This document shows positions 44,849-54,440 of a DNA stretch of 64,000 nucleotides, in pieces. Source of the stretch: Alphaproteobacteria bacterium CG11_big_fil_rev_8_21_14_0_20_39_49 (GTDB lineage: Bacteria > Pseudomonadota > Alphaproteobacteria > Rickettsiales > UBA6187). Position 1 is the first letter of the stretch. Every line of letters begins with the position of its first letter. The position numbers and the translations under genes are program-made. The stretch covers positions 18,502-82,501 of the forward strand of contig PCXK01000028.1 in NCBI GenBank assembly GCA_002787635.1. The letters run 5' to 3'. The notes under the pieces were generated by a model. It was not told where the DNA came from and did not search any database. It saw only the letters and a program-made list of their open reading frames with translations.

Positions 44849-45938
44849 CGGCAACATGCTCAAGAGCGGAAATTATAGCATCACCCATTTGTGATGTACC
44901 TACCTGTTTAGCACCTTCTTGCATGATATCACCGGTACGATAACCGTCGGCAAGCACCTTCTTAATGGCATTTTCTACCAAATCCGCCTCCGCAGCCATA
45001 TCAAAACTATAACGCAGTAACATTGACAGGCTCAATATAGTAGCAATCGGGTTAGCTTTATTCTGACCTGCAATATCAGGTGCAGAACCGTGAACAGGCT
45101 CATATAATCCCGGAGTATTCGGCTCGCCCAAAGATGCAGAAGGCAACATGCCTAGTGAGCCTGTGAGCATTGCGGCACAGTCTGATAAAATATCGCCGAA
45201 CATATTCGTAGTTACCATAACATCGAACTGCTTCGGGTTGCGTACAAGCTGCATAGCCGCATTATCCACGTACATATCGGAAAGTTCCAATTCAGGATAT
45301 TCAGACTCATGTATCTTATGCACTTCTTGTCGCCAAAATTCGGTAGACTCTAATACATTCGCCTTATCAACAGAGCAAACCCGTCCGTTACGCTTCTTCG
45401 CCAGCTCAAACGCCACTCTAGCAATTCTTTGAATTTCCATAGTGGTGTAAACAAGAGTGTTAAAACCTTTTTTCTGCCCGTTGCCTAAATCCTCAACACC
45501 ACGCGGCTGACCAAAATATATACCGCCCGTAAGCTCACGCACTATCATAATATCAAGTCCTGCCACAACTTCCCTTTTCAAAGTTGAAGCATCTGCCAAC
45601 TCATCAAACACTATCGCAGGGCGAAGATTAGCAAATAATCCCAACTCCTTACGGATACCGAGCAACCCTTTTTCAGGACGCACCGAAATATCCAGAGGCT
45701 CCCACTTAGGACCGCCTACAGCTCCCATTAATATTGCATCGGAAGCTTTTGCCTTATCAAGAGTTTCTTTTGGCAAAGGCGAGCCGGTTTCATCATAGGC
45801 AGCACCACCGATTAGTGCATAATCAATTTCGAATGAGGTTTTTTTATTCTCATTTAACCATTTTATTATGCGAACTGCCTGTTCGGTTACTTCTGTACCG
45901 ATGCCGTCACCAGGTAATATTAGTATTTTTTTAGTCAT
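44832..45938 (-). CDS. leuB: 3-isopropylmalate dehydrogenase
   Basis: Third step of leucine synthesis. [50 protein letters not shown] and [19 protein letters not shown] are family regions. [20 protein letters not shown] and [20 protein letters not shown] give the metal and NAD sites. 368 residues is normal. It is downstream of the leuC-RDD-leuD-pemK group but separated by 279 bases with a repeat remnant and a cluster of TTGTTTTATAACAA repeats, so it may have its own promoter. Confidence 0.96.
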   Translation of the reverse strand: MTKKILILPGDGIGTEVTEQAVRIIKWLNENKKTSFEIDYALIGGAAYDETGSPLPKETLDKAKASDAILMGAVGGPKWEPLDISVRPEKGLLGIRKELGLFANLRPAIVFDELADASTLKREVVAGLDIMIVRELTGGIYFGQPRGVEDLGNGQKKGFNTLVYTTMEIQRIARVAFELAKKRNGRVCSVDKANVLESTEFWRQEVHKIHESEYPELELSDMYVDNAAMQLVRNPKQFDVMVTTNMFGDILSDCAAMLTGSLGMLPSASLGEPNTPGLYEPVHGSAPDIAGQNKANPIATILSLSMLLRYSFDMAAEADLVENAIKKVLADGYRTGDIMQEGAKQVGTSQMGDAIISALEHVAAKVAA

Positions 45939-45947
45939 TGTTTTTCC

Positions 45948-46062
45948 TTTTTAGTTAATGTTTTTTGTATAAATTGTACTGCAATCCTTATTTTTACGTC
46001 ATGCTTAATATATTAGATGCCCAAATATAGTAAATTAAGCATGACAAAATCTATCTATACCG
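45948..46062. repeat. Degenerate repeat element in leuD-leuB spacer
   Basis: TTTTTTGTATAAATTGTACT, CCTTATTTTTACGTCATGCT, then AAATTAAGCATGACAAAATC resemble the interior of the GTGTTCAATAAA elements. The ends are no longer clear. Confidence 0.45.
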
Positions 46063-46076
46063 ACCATTACTTAAAA

Positions 46077-46133
46077 CATTCTATTGTTTTATAACAAAAT
46101 TCTGTTGTTTTATAACAACATTTTATTGTTATC
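46077..46133. promoter_or_regulatory. Cluster of TTGTTTTATAACAA-type repeats
   Basis: Three near-copies spaced by about 20 bases: TTCTATTGTTTTATAACAAA, TTCTGTTGTTTTATAACAAC and ATTTTATTGTTATCAC. Each core is a partial palindrome (TTGTTNTATAACAA). They lie 140-195 bases upstream of the leuB start and 85-140 bases after the toxin stop. Repeated partly palindromic sites on the same face of DNA suggest an operator; the regulator is unknown. Confidence 0.4.
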
Positions 46134-46190
46134 ACTTGAATAGTACCTAAAAATACATTATAATTAACTCATAAATTGGCACTAGCCACC

Positions 46191-46211
46191 GCAGCCCCCG
46201 CAAGGGGGCTG
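46191..46211. terminator. GC-rich hairpin after the toxin-like gene
   Basis: CAGCCCCCGCAAGGGGGCTG is a perfect 8-base stem with a tetraloop, 7 bases downstream of the toxin stop on the minus strand. No T run follows on the minus strand, so termination may be inefficient or the hairpin may protect the 3' end. Confidence 0.45.
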
Positions 46212-46217
46212 AGTAAT

Positions 46218-46607
46218 TTAAAATATAAGATTTTTTACTTTTTCTTTTATAATTAAAAATTCCTCTTTACTGACACTACCCATTTTATCAGATAACCTTC
46301 TTGAATCCATAAGCCTTATTTGCGGTAAAATAACAGACTGCTTTCTTCTTTGAAATGCAAAAGTAAAATAGAAATAATTATTATCTTTTATTTTGCTGCT
46401 AAGTGGAACTCCTATAAAAACCCGCTTATTAAATTTCCTTAGTACAAGAACCGGACGGTTAAAGAACTCGCCTTTACCGTCTTCTTCATCTCCAAGATTG
46501 ACACCCAAACGACACCACCATACATCACGCTCTTTAAACAAAGGGTAATGAGTATTTTCCTGTAAATTTTTTTTAGCCTCGTTCCAGCCATCAAAATCTT
46601 TTTTCAC
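46218..46607 (-). CDS. PemK/MazF-family toxin-like protein
   Basis: 129 residues with the PemK/MazF beta-barrel pattern: FKERDVWWCRLGVNLG (RGDVWW-type start), NRPVLVLRKFNKRVFIGVPL, and SVILPQIRLMDSRRLSDKMG, which carries the Q-x-R-x-x-D...R toxin core. Such proteins are usually sequence-specific mRNA endoribonucleases. It starts 12 bases after leuD and shows no adjacent antitoxin gene on either side, so it is either a solitary domesticated copy or controlled from elsewhere. Confidence 0.78.
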   Translation of the reverse strand: MKKDFDGWNEAKKNLQENTHYPLFKERDVWWCRLGVNLGDEEDGKGEFFNRPVLVLRKFNKRVFIGVPLSSKIKDNNYFYFTFAFQRRKQSVILPQIRLMDSRRLSDKMGSVSKEEFLIIKEKVKNLIF

Positions 46608-46619
46608 AGTTAAGCATCT

Positions 46620-47231
46620 CTATCCGTACAACCAGTTCTGCTCTACTTTATTTTTACTTTCAAAGGCTGAAATTTTATCCTTCTTTTCAAGCGTAAGACC
46701 GATATCGTCCAGACCTTCTAACAGGCATTTTTTGCGGAAAGGATCGATCTCAAACTTAATTACGCCGCCATCAGGGCCTTTAATTTCCTGCGACTCCAAA
46801 TCAACCGTCACAGTTGCGTTAGCCCCCCTTTTGGCATCGTCCATAACCTTATCTACATCGAACTTGGGAAGTTTTATCGGCAATATACCGTTTTTGAAGC
46901 AGTTATTATAAAATATATCGGCAAAGCTTGGGGCGATAATAACCCTGATACCAAAGTCAAGCAATGCCCAAGGAGCATGCTCACGTGAAGAACCGCAGCC
47001 AAAATTATCCAGCGACACCAATATTCCGGCTTTTCTATAAGCAGGCTGGTTTAGGACAAAGCTATCAATTTCCTTACCTTCCTTAGTAAAACGCATCTCG
47101 TCAAACAGATTTGCACCAAGTCCGGTACGCTTCACAGTTTTTAAAAACTGCTTCGGTATTATCATATCCGTATCTACATTACGTATAGGAAGCGGTGCTG
47201 CCACCGCAGTTATTTTTGTAAATTTTTCCAT
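46620..47231 (-). CDS. leuD: 3-isopropylmalate dehydratase small subunit
   Basis: Partner of LeuC in isopropylmalate isomerase. [39 protein letters not shown] and [13 protein letters not shown] are diagnostic. 203 residues matches. It lies 1 base after the RDD-family gene and 12 bases before the PemK-like gene, all on one strand with leuC, implying one operon leuC-RDD-leuD-pemK. Confidence 0.96.
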   Translation of the reverse strand: MEKFTKITAVAAPLPIRNVDTDMIIPKQFLKTVKRTGLGANLFDEMRFTKEGKEIDSFVLNQPAYRKAGILVSLDNFGCGSSREHAPWALLDFGIRVIIAPSFADIFYNNCFKNGILPIKLPKFDVDKVMDDAKRGANATVTVDLESQEIKGPDGGVIKFEIDPFRKKCLLEGLDDIGLTLEKKDKISAFESKNKVEQNWLYG

Positions 47232-47232
47232 A

Positions 47233-48138
47233 TTAAGGTCTTCCTTTTATTACTCTGGTTTTTGCTACTATATCATGAAACGCTGTTTTTTCTTTTGTAA
47301 ATACTGCCATTATATACCAAATAAAAAACACGATAAAAAACAATAATGATACCAAAAGTATCTTTAAAATATCTGCAATAGTTTCCGTAGCCATACCCAC
47401 GACATGTTGCTGAATTGCCATTATGTCTTCCTGACTCAATTTTATATATTCTTCCAACATTATTTCTATTATCTCAATATCTTCTTCGCTATATAGACTT
47501 TCATAAAATTTTAAATTTGTAACAGTGTCTTTTATCGTAACTTTGCCATTCATAATTTCAGGAGATAAGCTCACTACAGATAAGAAATTCCGCCAAATGT
47601 CTACTTCATCTAAGGCTGAATTAGCAAAATAATCATATGTAGACGGCATAATATCTTTTATTTCCTCAACAAAATTATTGTCGGGAGTCGGTAAATTCTT
47701 TTCAATACCTGCCGTTCTAAAATTCATTGATAATATAAAAAGTACGGAAACAAAAAGAGGAAGAGCGGTTCTTAATATAGCCGTTTTAGGTGAAATTTTT
47801 TCCCCCGATATACCCACCACATAGATATTCATAAAACGCTTACCCGGAGTAGCCTGCCATTTTGATGTAAGGAACATCTTACATATAAACACCGTTATAA
47901 TACTGTTAATAATTTGCAGCACCGAGTGTATCATTGCATCTTTCTGCGTTATATGGGCATGATAATTTTCAGCTTCATAAGAACCCAACTCTAAACCTGT
48001 AACCGATGTAAAAATATTTATCATTATATAATTCAGAATCGACAAAGGAATCATAAATATAAGCAAATCCAATAGATAAGCACCGGCCCTTATCCAAAAT
48101 CCGGCATATTGAACTTTATTGCTTACCGTGTTATCCAT
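47233..48138 (-). CDS. RDD-family membrane protein
   Basis: 301 residues from ATG at 48138, which overlaps the leuC stop by 8 bases (a GTG four codons upstream is possible). The first helix carries [20 protein letters not shown] with the Arg and Asp of the RDD motif. [18 protein letters not shown] is the second family signature, and two more hydrophobic segments lie near residues 133-150 and 260-285. A soluble insert of about 100 residues ([19 protein letters not shown] onward) is unusual for the family. The substrate is unknown. Its insertion between leuC and leuD suggests a coupled role or opportunistic placement. Confidence 0.82.
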   Translation of the reverse strand: MDNTVSNKVQYAGFWIRAGAYLLDLLIFMIPLSILNYIMINIFTSVTGLELGSYEAENYHAHITQKDAMIHSVLQIINSIITVFICKMFLTSKWQATPGKRFMNIYVVGISGEKISPKTAILRTALPLFVSVLFILSMNFRTAGIEKNLPTPDNNFVEEIKDIMPSTYDYFANSALDEVDIWRNFLSVVSLSPEIMNGKVTIKDTVTNLKFYESLYSEEDIEIIEIMLEEYIKLSQEDIMAIQQHVVGMATETIADILKILLVSLLFFIVFFIWYIMAVFTKEKTAFHDIVAKTRVIKGRP

Positions 48139-49567
48139 ATGCTTTCTCACTATCAGATAATTCCTTCAACTCCCTGACATCGGTTAATTTACCCGTAACA
48201 GCGGCAGCGACAGCCATTGCAGGGCTAACAAGGTGGGTACGCCCTCCCCTTCCCTGTCTTCCTTCAAAGTTACGGTTAGAGGTGGAAGCACAACGCTCGC
48301 CTTCTTCTAATTTATCGGCATTCATAGCCAAACACATAGAACAACCCGCCTCACGCCATTCAAAACCCGCATCAAGAAAAATTTTATCCAAACCTTCTTC
48401 TTCAGCCTGTTTTTTAACAAGTCCCGAACCGGGAACTACCATAGCTAATTTTATATTGTCGGCAATCTTACGCCCTTTGGCTATTTTGGCAGCGGCACGA
48501 AAATCCTCTATCCTTCCGTTAGTACAAGAACCGATAAATATTTTATCAACCTGAATTTCGTTTAACGGAGTTCCAGCTTTCAAACCCATATAATCCAACG
48601 CACGCTGAATAGCATTTGCCCTTTCTTCATTTTCAGCATCATCAGGGGAAGGTACGAATCCCGTTATAGGAAGCACGTCCTCAGGGCTAGTCCCCCACGT
48701 AACTTGCGGAACTAATTCCGAAGCGTCCAATGTAATCTCCTCATCGAAAACAGCATTTTCATCAGAATTTAACTGCCTCCATTGTTCAACCGCCTTATCC
48801 CAGTCAGCACCTTGCGGACACATAGGGCGACCTTTCAAATACTCGAACGTCTTCTCATCAGGTGCAATCAAACCTGCTCTTGCACCGGCTTCAATCGACA
48901 TATTACAAACGGTCATACGCCCCTCAATAGAAAGGTCACGTATAGCTTTTCCTGCATACTCAATAACAAAGCCCGTACCGCCTGCCGTGCCTATCTTACC
49001 GATTATGGCAAGGACGATATCCTTAGCGGTTACACCGTCTGGCAAATCGCCATTTACGGTAATACGCATATTTTTAGCACGTTTTTGTATCAATGTCTGG
49101 GTTGCTAAAACATGTTCCACTTCACTTGTGCCGATTCCAAAAGCCAACGCTCCGAAAGCACCGTGAGTTGATGTGTGGCTATCACCGCAAACAATGGTCA
49201 TGCCGGGTTGTGTAAATCCTTCCTCCGGACCGACTATATGCACAACACCCTGACGCAAATCACTCATCGGGAAATATTGTATGCCGAACTCTTTACAGTT
49301 ATCTTCCAAAGTCTGAACCTGAATACGGGAGGTTTCATCTTTTATACCCTGCAAACGGTCAGATGTAGTCGGCACGTTATGATCCGCAACGGCTAAATGT
49401 GCCTCAGGACGGCGAACTTTACGCCCTGCCATACGCAAACCCTCAAAAGCCTGCGGGCTGGTAACTTCATGAATCAACTGATGGTCGATATATAACAGAC
49501 AAGTACCGTCATTTTGTTCATCAACCAAATGATTCTGAACTATTTTATCGTATAAAGTTTTAGCCAT
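48131..49567 (-). CDS. leuC: 3-isopropylmalate dehydratase large subunit
   Basis: Fe-S isomerase subunit of leucine synthesis. [60 protein letters not shown] and [13 protein letters not shown] carry the three cluster cysteines. The start is set at ATG 49567 ([10 protein letters not shown]), with GGGAA upstream; the frame extends 9 codons further without support. 478 residues is a little longer than the usual 466-470. It is first in the leuC-RDD-leuD-pemK group. Confidence 0.96.
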   Translation of the reverse strand: MAKTLYDKIVQNHLVDEQNDGTCLLYIDHQLIHEVTSPQAFEGLRMAGRKVRRPEAHLAVADHNVPTTSDRLQGIKDETSRIQVQTLEDNCKEFGIQYFPMSDLRQGVVHIVGPEEGFTQPGMTIVCGDSHTSTHGAFGALAFGIGTSEVEHVLATQTLIQKRAKNMRITVNGDLPDGVTAKDIVLAIIGKIGTAGGTGFVIEYAGKAIRDLSIEGRMTVCNMSIEAGARAGLIAPDEKTFEYLKGRPMCPQGADWDKAVEQWRQLNSDENAVFDEEITLDASELVPQVTWGTSPEDVLPITGFVPSPDDAENEERANAIQRALDYMGLKAGTPLNEIQVDKIFIGSCTNGRIEDFRAAAKIAKGRKIADNIKLAMVVPGSGLVKKQAEEEGLDKIFLDAGFEWREAGCSMCLAMNADKLEEGERCASTSNRNFEGRQGRGGRTHLVSPAMAVAAAVTGKLTDVRELKELSDSEKAYG

Positions 49568-49645
49568 TTTTATTTCCCGCTTACTGATTAACATTAGTGC
49601 AGTGTTTTATATATAAAATCTGCCCTAAAAGCAATAACAATACAA

Positions 49646-49679
49646 ATAAAAAAGGAGGCTTTAGCAGCCCCCTTTTTTT
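49646..49679 (-). terminator. Rho-independent terminator after rplS
   Basis: On the minus strand AAAAAAAGGGGGCTGCTAAA is followed by GCCTCCTTTTTTATTTG: a GC stem and T run, 26 bases after the rplS stop. Confidence 0.88.
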
Positions 49680-49704
49680 ACCATTCCTAAACTTAAAAAA
49701 GATA

Positions 49705-50163
49705 TTACTTACTATCTTTATCTTTTTTAGCCTCAGCCTTAGGAGCTTCCTTCTTCGCAGCTTCAGCTTTTTTAGCCTCTTTTCTTTCTTCTTTAGTAGT
49801 AAAGTCACGCTTCTCTTTAATACGTGCCGCCTTACCTGTAAGCTCACGCATATAGTATAGTTTAGCACGACGTACAACACCTTTACGCACAACTTCAATA
49901 TCTTCAACTCTTGGAGAATACAGTGGGAAAACACGTTCAACACCTTCACCGTGGCTTATTTTACGCACGGTAAATGAAGAATTTATTCCTTTATTTTTTC
50001 TGGCTATGCAAAGCCCTTCGAAAGCCTGAAGACGATCGGTCTTACCCTCAACGATACGAACTTTAACACGTAATGTATCACCGGCTTGGAAGTTAGGGAT
50101 TTCCCTATCGCCAAGGAGTTCTGCAATTTGTTTTTCTTCAAACTTCTGTACTAAGTTAGTCAT
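49705..50163 (-). CDS. rplS: 50S ribosomal protein L19, with Lys/Ala/Glu tail
   Basis: The core (residues 1-115) matches L19: [40 protein letters not shown] and [20 protein letters not shown], then [20 protein letters not shown]. The last ~35 residues are an added tail of Lys, Ala and Glu ([18 protein letters not shown]), making 152 against the usual 115-130. The start overlaps the trmD stop by 4 bases. Last gene of rpsP-rimM-trmD-rplS, followed by a strong terminator. Confidence 0.95.
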   Translation of the reverse strand: MTNLVQKFEEKQIAELLGDREIPNFQAGDTLRVKVRIVEGKTDRLQAFEGLCIARKNKGINSSFTVRKISHGEGVERVFPLYSPRVEDIEVVRKGVVRRAKLYYMRELTGKAARIKEKRDFTTKEERKEAKKAEAAKKEAPKAEAKKDKDSK

Positions 50164-50879
50164 TTTTGTTGCCTCTTAACTAAACAATATTTATTCCACA
50201 AATCAGGTCGTCGACTTTCAGTAATTTCTTCTGCTTTTTCAAGTCTCCAACGGTCAATATTTTTATGATGACCCGATGAAAGGATATCAGGTATATTCCT
50301 ACCTTTCCATTCAACTGGTCTTGTATATAGAGGATATTCCAAAAGTCCAGCATAATCTTTATTTTCACCGAAACTTTCTTCATTTAAGGTGTTTTTATTG
50401 CCTATTACACCATCTATGAGCCTGATACAACCGTCCATAAGGACGGTAGCGGCAACCTCGCCTCCCGATAAGATATAGTCGCCTATACTTATCTCTTCAA
50501 CGCCATATTCCTCTATAACCCGTTCATCAATTCCTTCAAAACGACCGCATATTATAGCCAAATCATTACAATTTGCAAGCTCATATATTTTTTTTTGCGT
50601 AAGCACCTTTCCACGAGGGGACATATATATAATTTTAGTGTTCTTGTCGGTATTAGCCTCAATAGCCGCCCCCAACACATCGGCACGCATAACCATACCC
50701 GCACCGCCTCCTGCCGGAGTGTCATCTACCGATTTATGGGCATCTGTCGCATAATCCCTTATATTTATCGCCTCATAGTCCCAAAGCCCGCCTTCCCTCG
50801 CCTTACCTGCAAGAGAAAAGCCCAATGTTCCGGGGAACATTTCGGGAAAAATCGTAAATAGCTTTACTTTCCATGTCAT
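50160..50879 (-). CDS. trmD: tRNA (guanine37-N1)-methyltransferase
   Basis: Makes m1G37 in tRNAs reading CNN codons, preventing +1 frameshifts. SPOUT knot regions are visible: [74 protein letters not shown] and [15 protein letters not shown]. 239 residues is typical. Four-base overlaps with rimM upstream and rplS downstream show tight translational coupling. Confidence 0.96.
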   Translation of the reverse strand: MTWKVKLFTIFPEMFPGTLGFSLAGKAREGGLWDYEAINIRDYATDAHKSVDDTPAGGGAGMVMRADVLGAAIEANTDKNTKIIYMSPRGKVLTQKKIYELANCNDLAIICGRFEGIDERVIEEYGVEEISIGDYILSGGEVAATVLMDGCIRLIDGVIGNKNTLNEESFGENKDYAGLLEYPLYTRPVEWKGRNIPDILSSGHHKNIDRWRLEKAEEITESRRPDLWNKYCLVKRQQK

Positions 50880-51391
50880 TTTTCTATGTTCTCAATATCC
50901 GGTGGAACAATGATTACCGAACCGGACTTAATGTTGATATTAGGAAATATATCTTTCGTAAAAGAAAAAAGCTCTTTCTTTTTGTTTTTCTTTAACCGAA
51001 TCTCCACAATATCACCGGCTCCATAATTTTGAATAGAGAGAATTTCTCCATACTCCGTACCGTTTTGCAGCTTCACCCTCAAACCGACAAGATCCTCATA
51101 GTAAAACTCATTTTCACCCACTTCTTCAAAATCATCACGATAAACGTATAAATCCCTGCCCTTTAAAGCCTCAGCTTCATTTCTGTCGTTAACGCCGTCA
51201 ATAAAAGCTATAACCGTTTCCTTATTATTTGACTGTATTTGCAATTCATATTCAACTGAAGCATCTTTATTATATAAAACGGGATAATCACCTATAGATA
51301 ACGGGTCTTCAGTATATGAGCGTATCTTAACCGCCCCTTTTATTCCATGGGCTGAAGTGATTTTAGCAATACAAATCAATCTATTTTGCAT
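50876..51391 (-). CDS. rimM: 16S rRNA processing protein RimM
   Basis: Assembly factor for the 30S head. N-terminal CIAKITSAHGIKGAVKIRSY and the PRC-barrel part NEFYYEDLVGLRVKLQNGTE are family features. The family end [10 protein letters not shown] is conserved. 171 residues is typical. It overlaps trmD by 4 bases. A 371-base spacer of repeats separates it from rpsP, splitting the classical rpsP-rimM-trmD-rplS operon. Confidence 0.92.
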   Translation of the reverse strand: MQNRLICIAKITSAHGIKGAVKIRSYTEDPLSIGDYPVLYNKDASVEYELQIQSNNKETVIAFIDGVNDRNEAEALKGRDLYVYRDDFEEVGENEFYYEDLVGLRVKLQNGTEYGEILSIQNYGAGDIVEIRLKKNKKKELFSFTKDIFPNINIKSGSVIIVPPDIENIEK

Positions 51392-51439
51392 AATTTTTAT
51401 CGTTATTTGTGAAATAGTAAATTAAGTATATAATTACAC

Positions 51440-51528
51440 ACGTCATTACCCGAATTTTCGAAGCAAATTATAGGGTAATCTCATGATATCGCCTTATGGT
51501 TTCCTACGGAAACTCAGTCGATGACGTA
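51440..51528. repeat. GTCAT-type palindromic repeat between rpsP and rimM
   Basis: CGTCATTACCCGAATTTTCG, AATTATAGGGTAATCT and ATCGCCTTATGGTTTCCTAC ... TCAGTCGATGACGT. It has the same modules as 541-621 and the right half of 4918-5083. Confidence 0.75.
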
Positions 51529-51530
51529 AT

Positions 51531-51668
51531 TATAGTATTTCCAAAATTCATTGATAATTGTCATCCCCGACTTGTTCGGGGATCTTCTGTCAATTAAAAC
51601 AGATCCCCCTATAATTTTCTACGAAAATTCGGGGGATGACATTATTATTAAAAATTAGAAACACTATA
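51531..51668. repeat. TATAGTATTT-family element with inner palindrome
   Basis: Ends: TATAGTATTTCCAAAATTCA and AAAAATTAGAAACACTATA. Inside: GTCATCCCCGACTTGTTCGG and AGATCCCCCTATAATTTTCT ... TTCGGGGGATGACA. It immediately follows another palindromic unit. Together they make up the rpsP-rimM spacer. Confidence 0.8.
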
Positions 51669-51705
51669 GATAATAAAATTACTATATTTCAAAACCCATT
51701 TAAAA

Positions 51706-51741
51706 TTAAAAAAGGCGACAACTTTACAAAGTGCCGCCTCA
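51706..51741 (-). terminator. Rho-independent terminator after rpsP
   Basis: Minus strand: GAGGCGGCACTTTGTAAAGT then TGTCGCCTTTTTTTAA. A 10-base stem followed by a T run, 22 bases after the rpsP stop. It implies that rpsP is transcribed separately from rimM, which would need a promoter in the repeat-filled spacer. Confidence 0.85.
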
Positions 51742-51762
51742 TAAAAATTCTTTTTAAAACCA

Positions 51763-52227
51763 CTACTCGGCAGGCTTTTCCTCACCTGCGGCAGCTTCTT
51801 CAGAAGCGGCATTAGCTTTAGCCTCTACTTCAGCAGCTTTTGCAGCCTCTTCCTCTGCCTTGCGTGCAGCTTCTTCCTCTTTTTTCTTAGCCGCTTCAGC
51901 AGCTTTTTTAGCTTTCACTTCTTCTTGAGATTTTTTCACCTTAGCATCAAGCAACTCTTGAGCCTTTTTGTTACGCTTATATAGTTTAGCAGCAACAAGG
52001 AATTTCTCAACACGCTCCGTAGGGGTAGCACCCGTACCAAGCCAGTGTTTAACTCTATCTTCTTTTAGTGAAATTCTTTCAGGATTATCTTTATCTAACA
52101 TCGGGTTATACGTACCGACCTTCTCAATGAATCTACCGTCACGTGGCGAACGTGAATCTGCTACTACTATTCTGTAGTAAGGTTTCTTTTTTGAACCGCC
52201 TCTAGCTAAACGAATTTTAGTTGCCAT
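51763..52227 (-). CDS. rpsP: 30S ribosomal protein S16, with long Ala/Lys/Glu tail
   Basis: The core (1-80) is S16: [60 protein letters not shown]. The C-terminal ~65 residues are almost entirely Ala, Lys and Glu ([20 protein letters not shown]), giving 154 residues against the usual 80-110. Such tails occur in other alphaproteobacteria. Gene order with rimM-trmD-rplS downstream is conserved though separated by a terminator and repeats. Confidence 0.95.
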   Translation of the reverse strand: MATKIRLARGGSKKKPYYRIVVADSRSPRDGRFIEKVGTYNPMLDKDNPERISLKEDRVKHWLGTGATPTERVEKFLVAAKLYKRNKKAQELLDAKVKKSQEEVKAKKAAEAAKKKEEEAARKAEEEAAKAAEVEAKANAASEEAAAGEEKPAE

Positions 52228-52330
52228 TTATGTTTTCCTTAAATTTTACAGCCATTTTTTATCCGAGCCATGCTTAATAATACATTTTCAGGCATAAGTC
52301 AAAGTAATAATGACAATTTTTACGCAAAAA

Positions 52331-53353
52331 CTACAATTCACCCTCTTTTAGGGTTTCTTTTTTACGAAAATCCTCAATTTCACTTAACAACACCCGCAAT
52401 ACATTATCAACGCCTTTCTTGGCTATTGCCGATATAATCATAACTTTTTTACCACTGGTCTTTTCTAATTGGGATTTCTTTTCTTCGATTTCGCCATCCG
52501 ATAATGCATCGGCTTTATTTAGTGCTACAACCTCGTGTTTTTTAGCAAGATTTTCGCTGTATTTCTCCAACTCATTCCTGATAGTAATATAAGCCCCCGA
52601 AACATCTTCATGCGTTCCGTCTATCAGATGCAATATAACTCCGCATCGCTCAACATGCTTTAAGAACCTTATACCAAGCCCGACCCCTTCATGTGCACCT
52701 TCTATCAGCCCCGGAATGTCAGCCATAACAAATTCTTTTTCATCTATATAAACCACCCCCAACTGAGGTTTTAAAGTAGTAAATGGGTAATCGGCTATTT
52801 TAGGTTTAGCCCTTGAAACCACACTTAAAAATGTCGATTTTCCTGCATTGGGTAATCCGACCAGACCGGCATCAGATATTAATTTCAGCTTCAGCCAGAC
52901 ATTTAACTCTTCACCTTCTTTACCTTTTGTAGTCTTTCTGGGAGCCTGATTTGTCGATGATTTAAAATTTGAGTTACCCAACCCCCCGTTTCCGCCCTTG
53001 GCAAGCAATACTTCTTGACCTACCTTAGTCATATCTGCCAGCACAAGATCAGTCCCATCGGCAATTACCTGAGTACCTAGCGGCAATTTTATTATAAGGT
53101 CGTCAGCCGACTTACCGTGGCAGTTTGCCCCCTTGCCACCCTCTCCTTTTTTTGCTTTAAAATGCTGGGCATACCTAAAATCTATAAGGGTATTGAGTCC
53201 CTCAACACATACGGCTATAACGCTCCCGCCACGCCCTCCGTCGCCTCCGTCAGGACCGCCTTTGGGCAGATTAGCCTCACGGCGGAAGCTCAGACAGCCA
53301 TCGCCGCCTGCACCGCTTTTTATGTTAATCTTAGCTTCATCTATGAATTGCAT
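52331..53353 (-). CDS. obgE: GTPase ObgE/CgtA
   Basis: Ribosome-assembly GTPase. The Gly-rich Obg fold (1-160) has SGAGGDGCLSFRREANLPKG and GPDGGDGGRGGSVI. The G domain has G1 GLVGLPNAGKSTFLSVVSRA, G3 ADIPGLIEGAHEGVGLGIRF, G4 NKAD and G5 SAIAKKGVD. 340 residues. It lies 89 bases downstream of rpmA with a terminator between, preserving the rplU-rpmA-obgE order. Confidence 0.97.
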   Translation of the reverse strand: MQFIDEAKINIKSGAGGDGCLSFRREANLPKGGPDGGDGGRGGSVIAVCVEGLNTLIDFRYAQHFKAKKGEGGKGANCHGKSADDLIIKLPLGTQVIADGTDLVLADMTKVGQEVLLAKGGNGGLGNSNFKSSTNQAPRKTTKGKEGEELNVWLKLKLISDAGLVGLPNAGKSTFLSVVSRAKPKIADYPFTTLKPQLGVVYIDEKEFVMADIPGLIEGAHEGVGLGIRFLKHVERCGVILHLIDGTHEDVSGAYITIRNELEKYSENLAKKHEVVALNKADALSDGEIEEKKSQLEKTSGKKVMIISAIAKKGVDNVLRVLLSEIEDFRKKETLKEGEL

Positions 53354-53384
53354 TTTTCTTTACCCTTTGTAGACACAAAGCAAC

Positions 53385-53418
53385 AAAAAAGCACGTAACC
53401 GACTACGGCAACGTGCTT
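53385..53418 (-). terminator. Rho-independent terminator between rpmA and obgE
   Basis: Minus strand: AAGCACGTTGCCGTAGTCGG then TTACGTGCTTTTTTG. An 8-base stem and T run, 25 bases after the rpmA stop. Confidence 0.82.
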
Positions 53419-53442
53419 AAATATAATAATATTCTCTTTTAT

Positions 53443-53703
53443 TTACGCAGCTTCACAAGCATTTACAGAAACAAACTGTCTTTTACCCGATGTGTAAAAT
53501 ATAACATTACCTTCAGCCGTCGCAAATAAAGTATGGTCTTTACCCATACCCACGTTATCACCCGCATAATATTTAGTGCCACGTTGACGTACGATTATAT
53601 TCCCCGGAATAACTAACTCACCGCCATATTTTTTAACACCAAGTCTTCTGCCTTCAGAATCCCTTCCGTTCTTGGAGCTACCGCCTGCTTTTTTATGTGC
53701 CAT
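53443..53703 (-). CDS. rpmA: 50S ribosomal protein L27
   Basis: 86 residues: [40 protein letters not shown] and [20 protein letters not shown] are standard. The N-terminus reaches the peptidyl transferase centre. No processing extension is present. It starts 3 bases after the rplU stop, so the two are co-transcribed. Confidence 0.97.
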   Translation of the reverse strand: MAHKKAGGSSKNGRDSEGRRLGVKKYGGELVIPGNIIVRQRGTKYYAGDNVGMGKDHTLFATAEGNVIFYTSGKRQFVSVNACEAA

Positions 53704-53706
53704 CTA

Positions 53707-54207
53707 CTAGTCCTCTTTTTTAGTTGCTTTTTTAGGAGTTCCTACATCTTTTTTAGCCGCAGGCTTTTTAGAAGCGGATTCGCTTTTCTCAGCCGTTTTT
53801 TTCGATGCCGCAGCTTCTTTTTTCTCATCGGCTTTAACGGCAGGCTTTTCTTCTTTAACCGCCGCTTTTTTAGTAGGAGCTTTTTTTACTTCACCTTTAC
53901 CGCTAACATCCATAATCCTTACAACTGTCACTTGTTGACGGTGACCGTTCTTTCTGCGGTAGTTCTGACGACGTTTTTTCTTGAAAATGATAATTTTATC
54001 ATCTTTTTTCTGTTCAAGAACCTCAGCACTAACAACAGCACCTTGTATAACAGGCTCGCCAACTTCAACGCCTTTATCGGAACCGATAGCTATAACTTGG
54101 TCGAACTTTACACTCTTACCAACTTCACCATCAATTTTTTCAATTTTTATAACTTCGTTTTCGGCAACTTTATATTGCTTTCCACCGCTTTTTATAACTG
54201 CATACAT
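53707..54207 (-). CDS. rplU: 50S ribosomal protein L21, with Lys/Ala tail
   Basis: The core (1-103) reads MYAVIKSGGKQYKVAENEVI and KKDDKIIIFKKKRRQNYRRK, then NGHRQQVTVVRIMDV. It is followed by about 60 residues rich in Lys, Ala, Glu and Ser (KKAPTKKAAVKEEKPAVKAD). 166 residues against the usual ~103. It leads the rplU-rpmA pair; the promoter should lie in the spacer shared with the divergent Sel1 gene. Confidence 0.95.
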   Translation of the reverse strand: MYAVIKSGGKQYKVAENEVIKIEKIDGEVGKSVKFDQVIAIGSDKGVEVGEPVIQGAVVSAEVLEQKKDDKIIIFKKKRRQNYRRKNGHRQQVTVVRIMDVSGKGEVKKAPTKKAAVKEEKPAVKADEKKEAAASKKTAEKSESASKKPAAKKDVGTPKKATKKED

Positions 54208-54440
54208 CTTGCTTACTCTATAAAATCTATAAATCGGATTGTGGAATATAGCGATACCGTACGATTTGTCAACATAATATTAACCGAATATCCGTTTTCT
54301 TGTATAAAAATAAAAAAGTCTGCCTATTATTTTCAGGCTTGCACTTTTAAATTAAAATATCCTAAATTAACAAAGCCTTAAGAATTAATAATTATAATTA
54401 ACAAGTACAATTTTAAATTTAATTCAAACAAACAGGCAAA

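Noticed and set aside
46218-47231. leuD and PemK-like gene as a classical toxin-antitoxin pair
   Set aside because: leuD encodes a full isopropylmalate isomerase subunit with all family motifs; it is not an antitoxin.
49581-49949. Minus-strand ORF of 122 codons overlapping rplS
   Set aside because: It is a shifted frame of the L19 gene and its terminator; the L19 frame is unambiguous.
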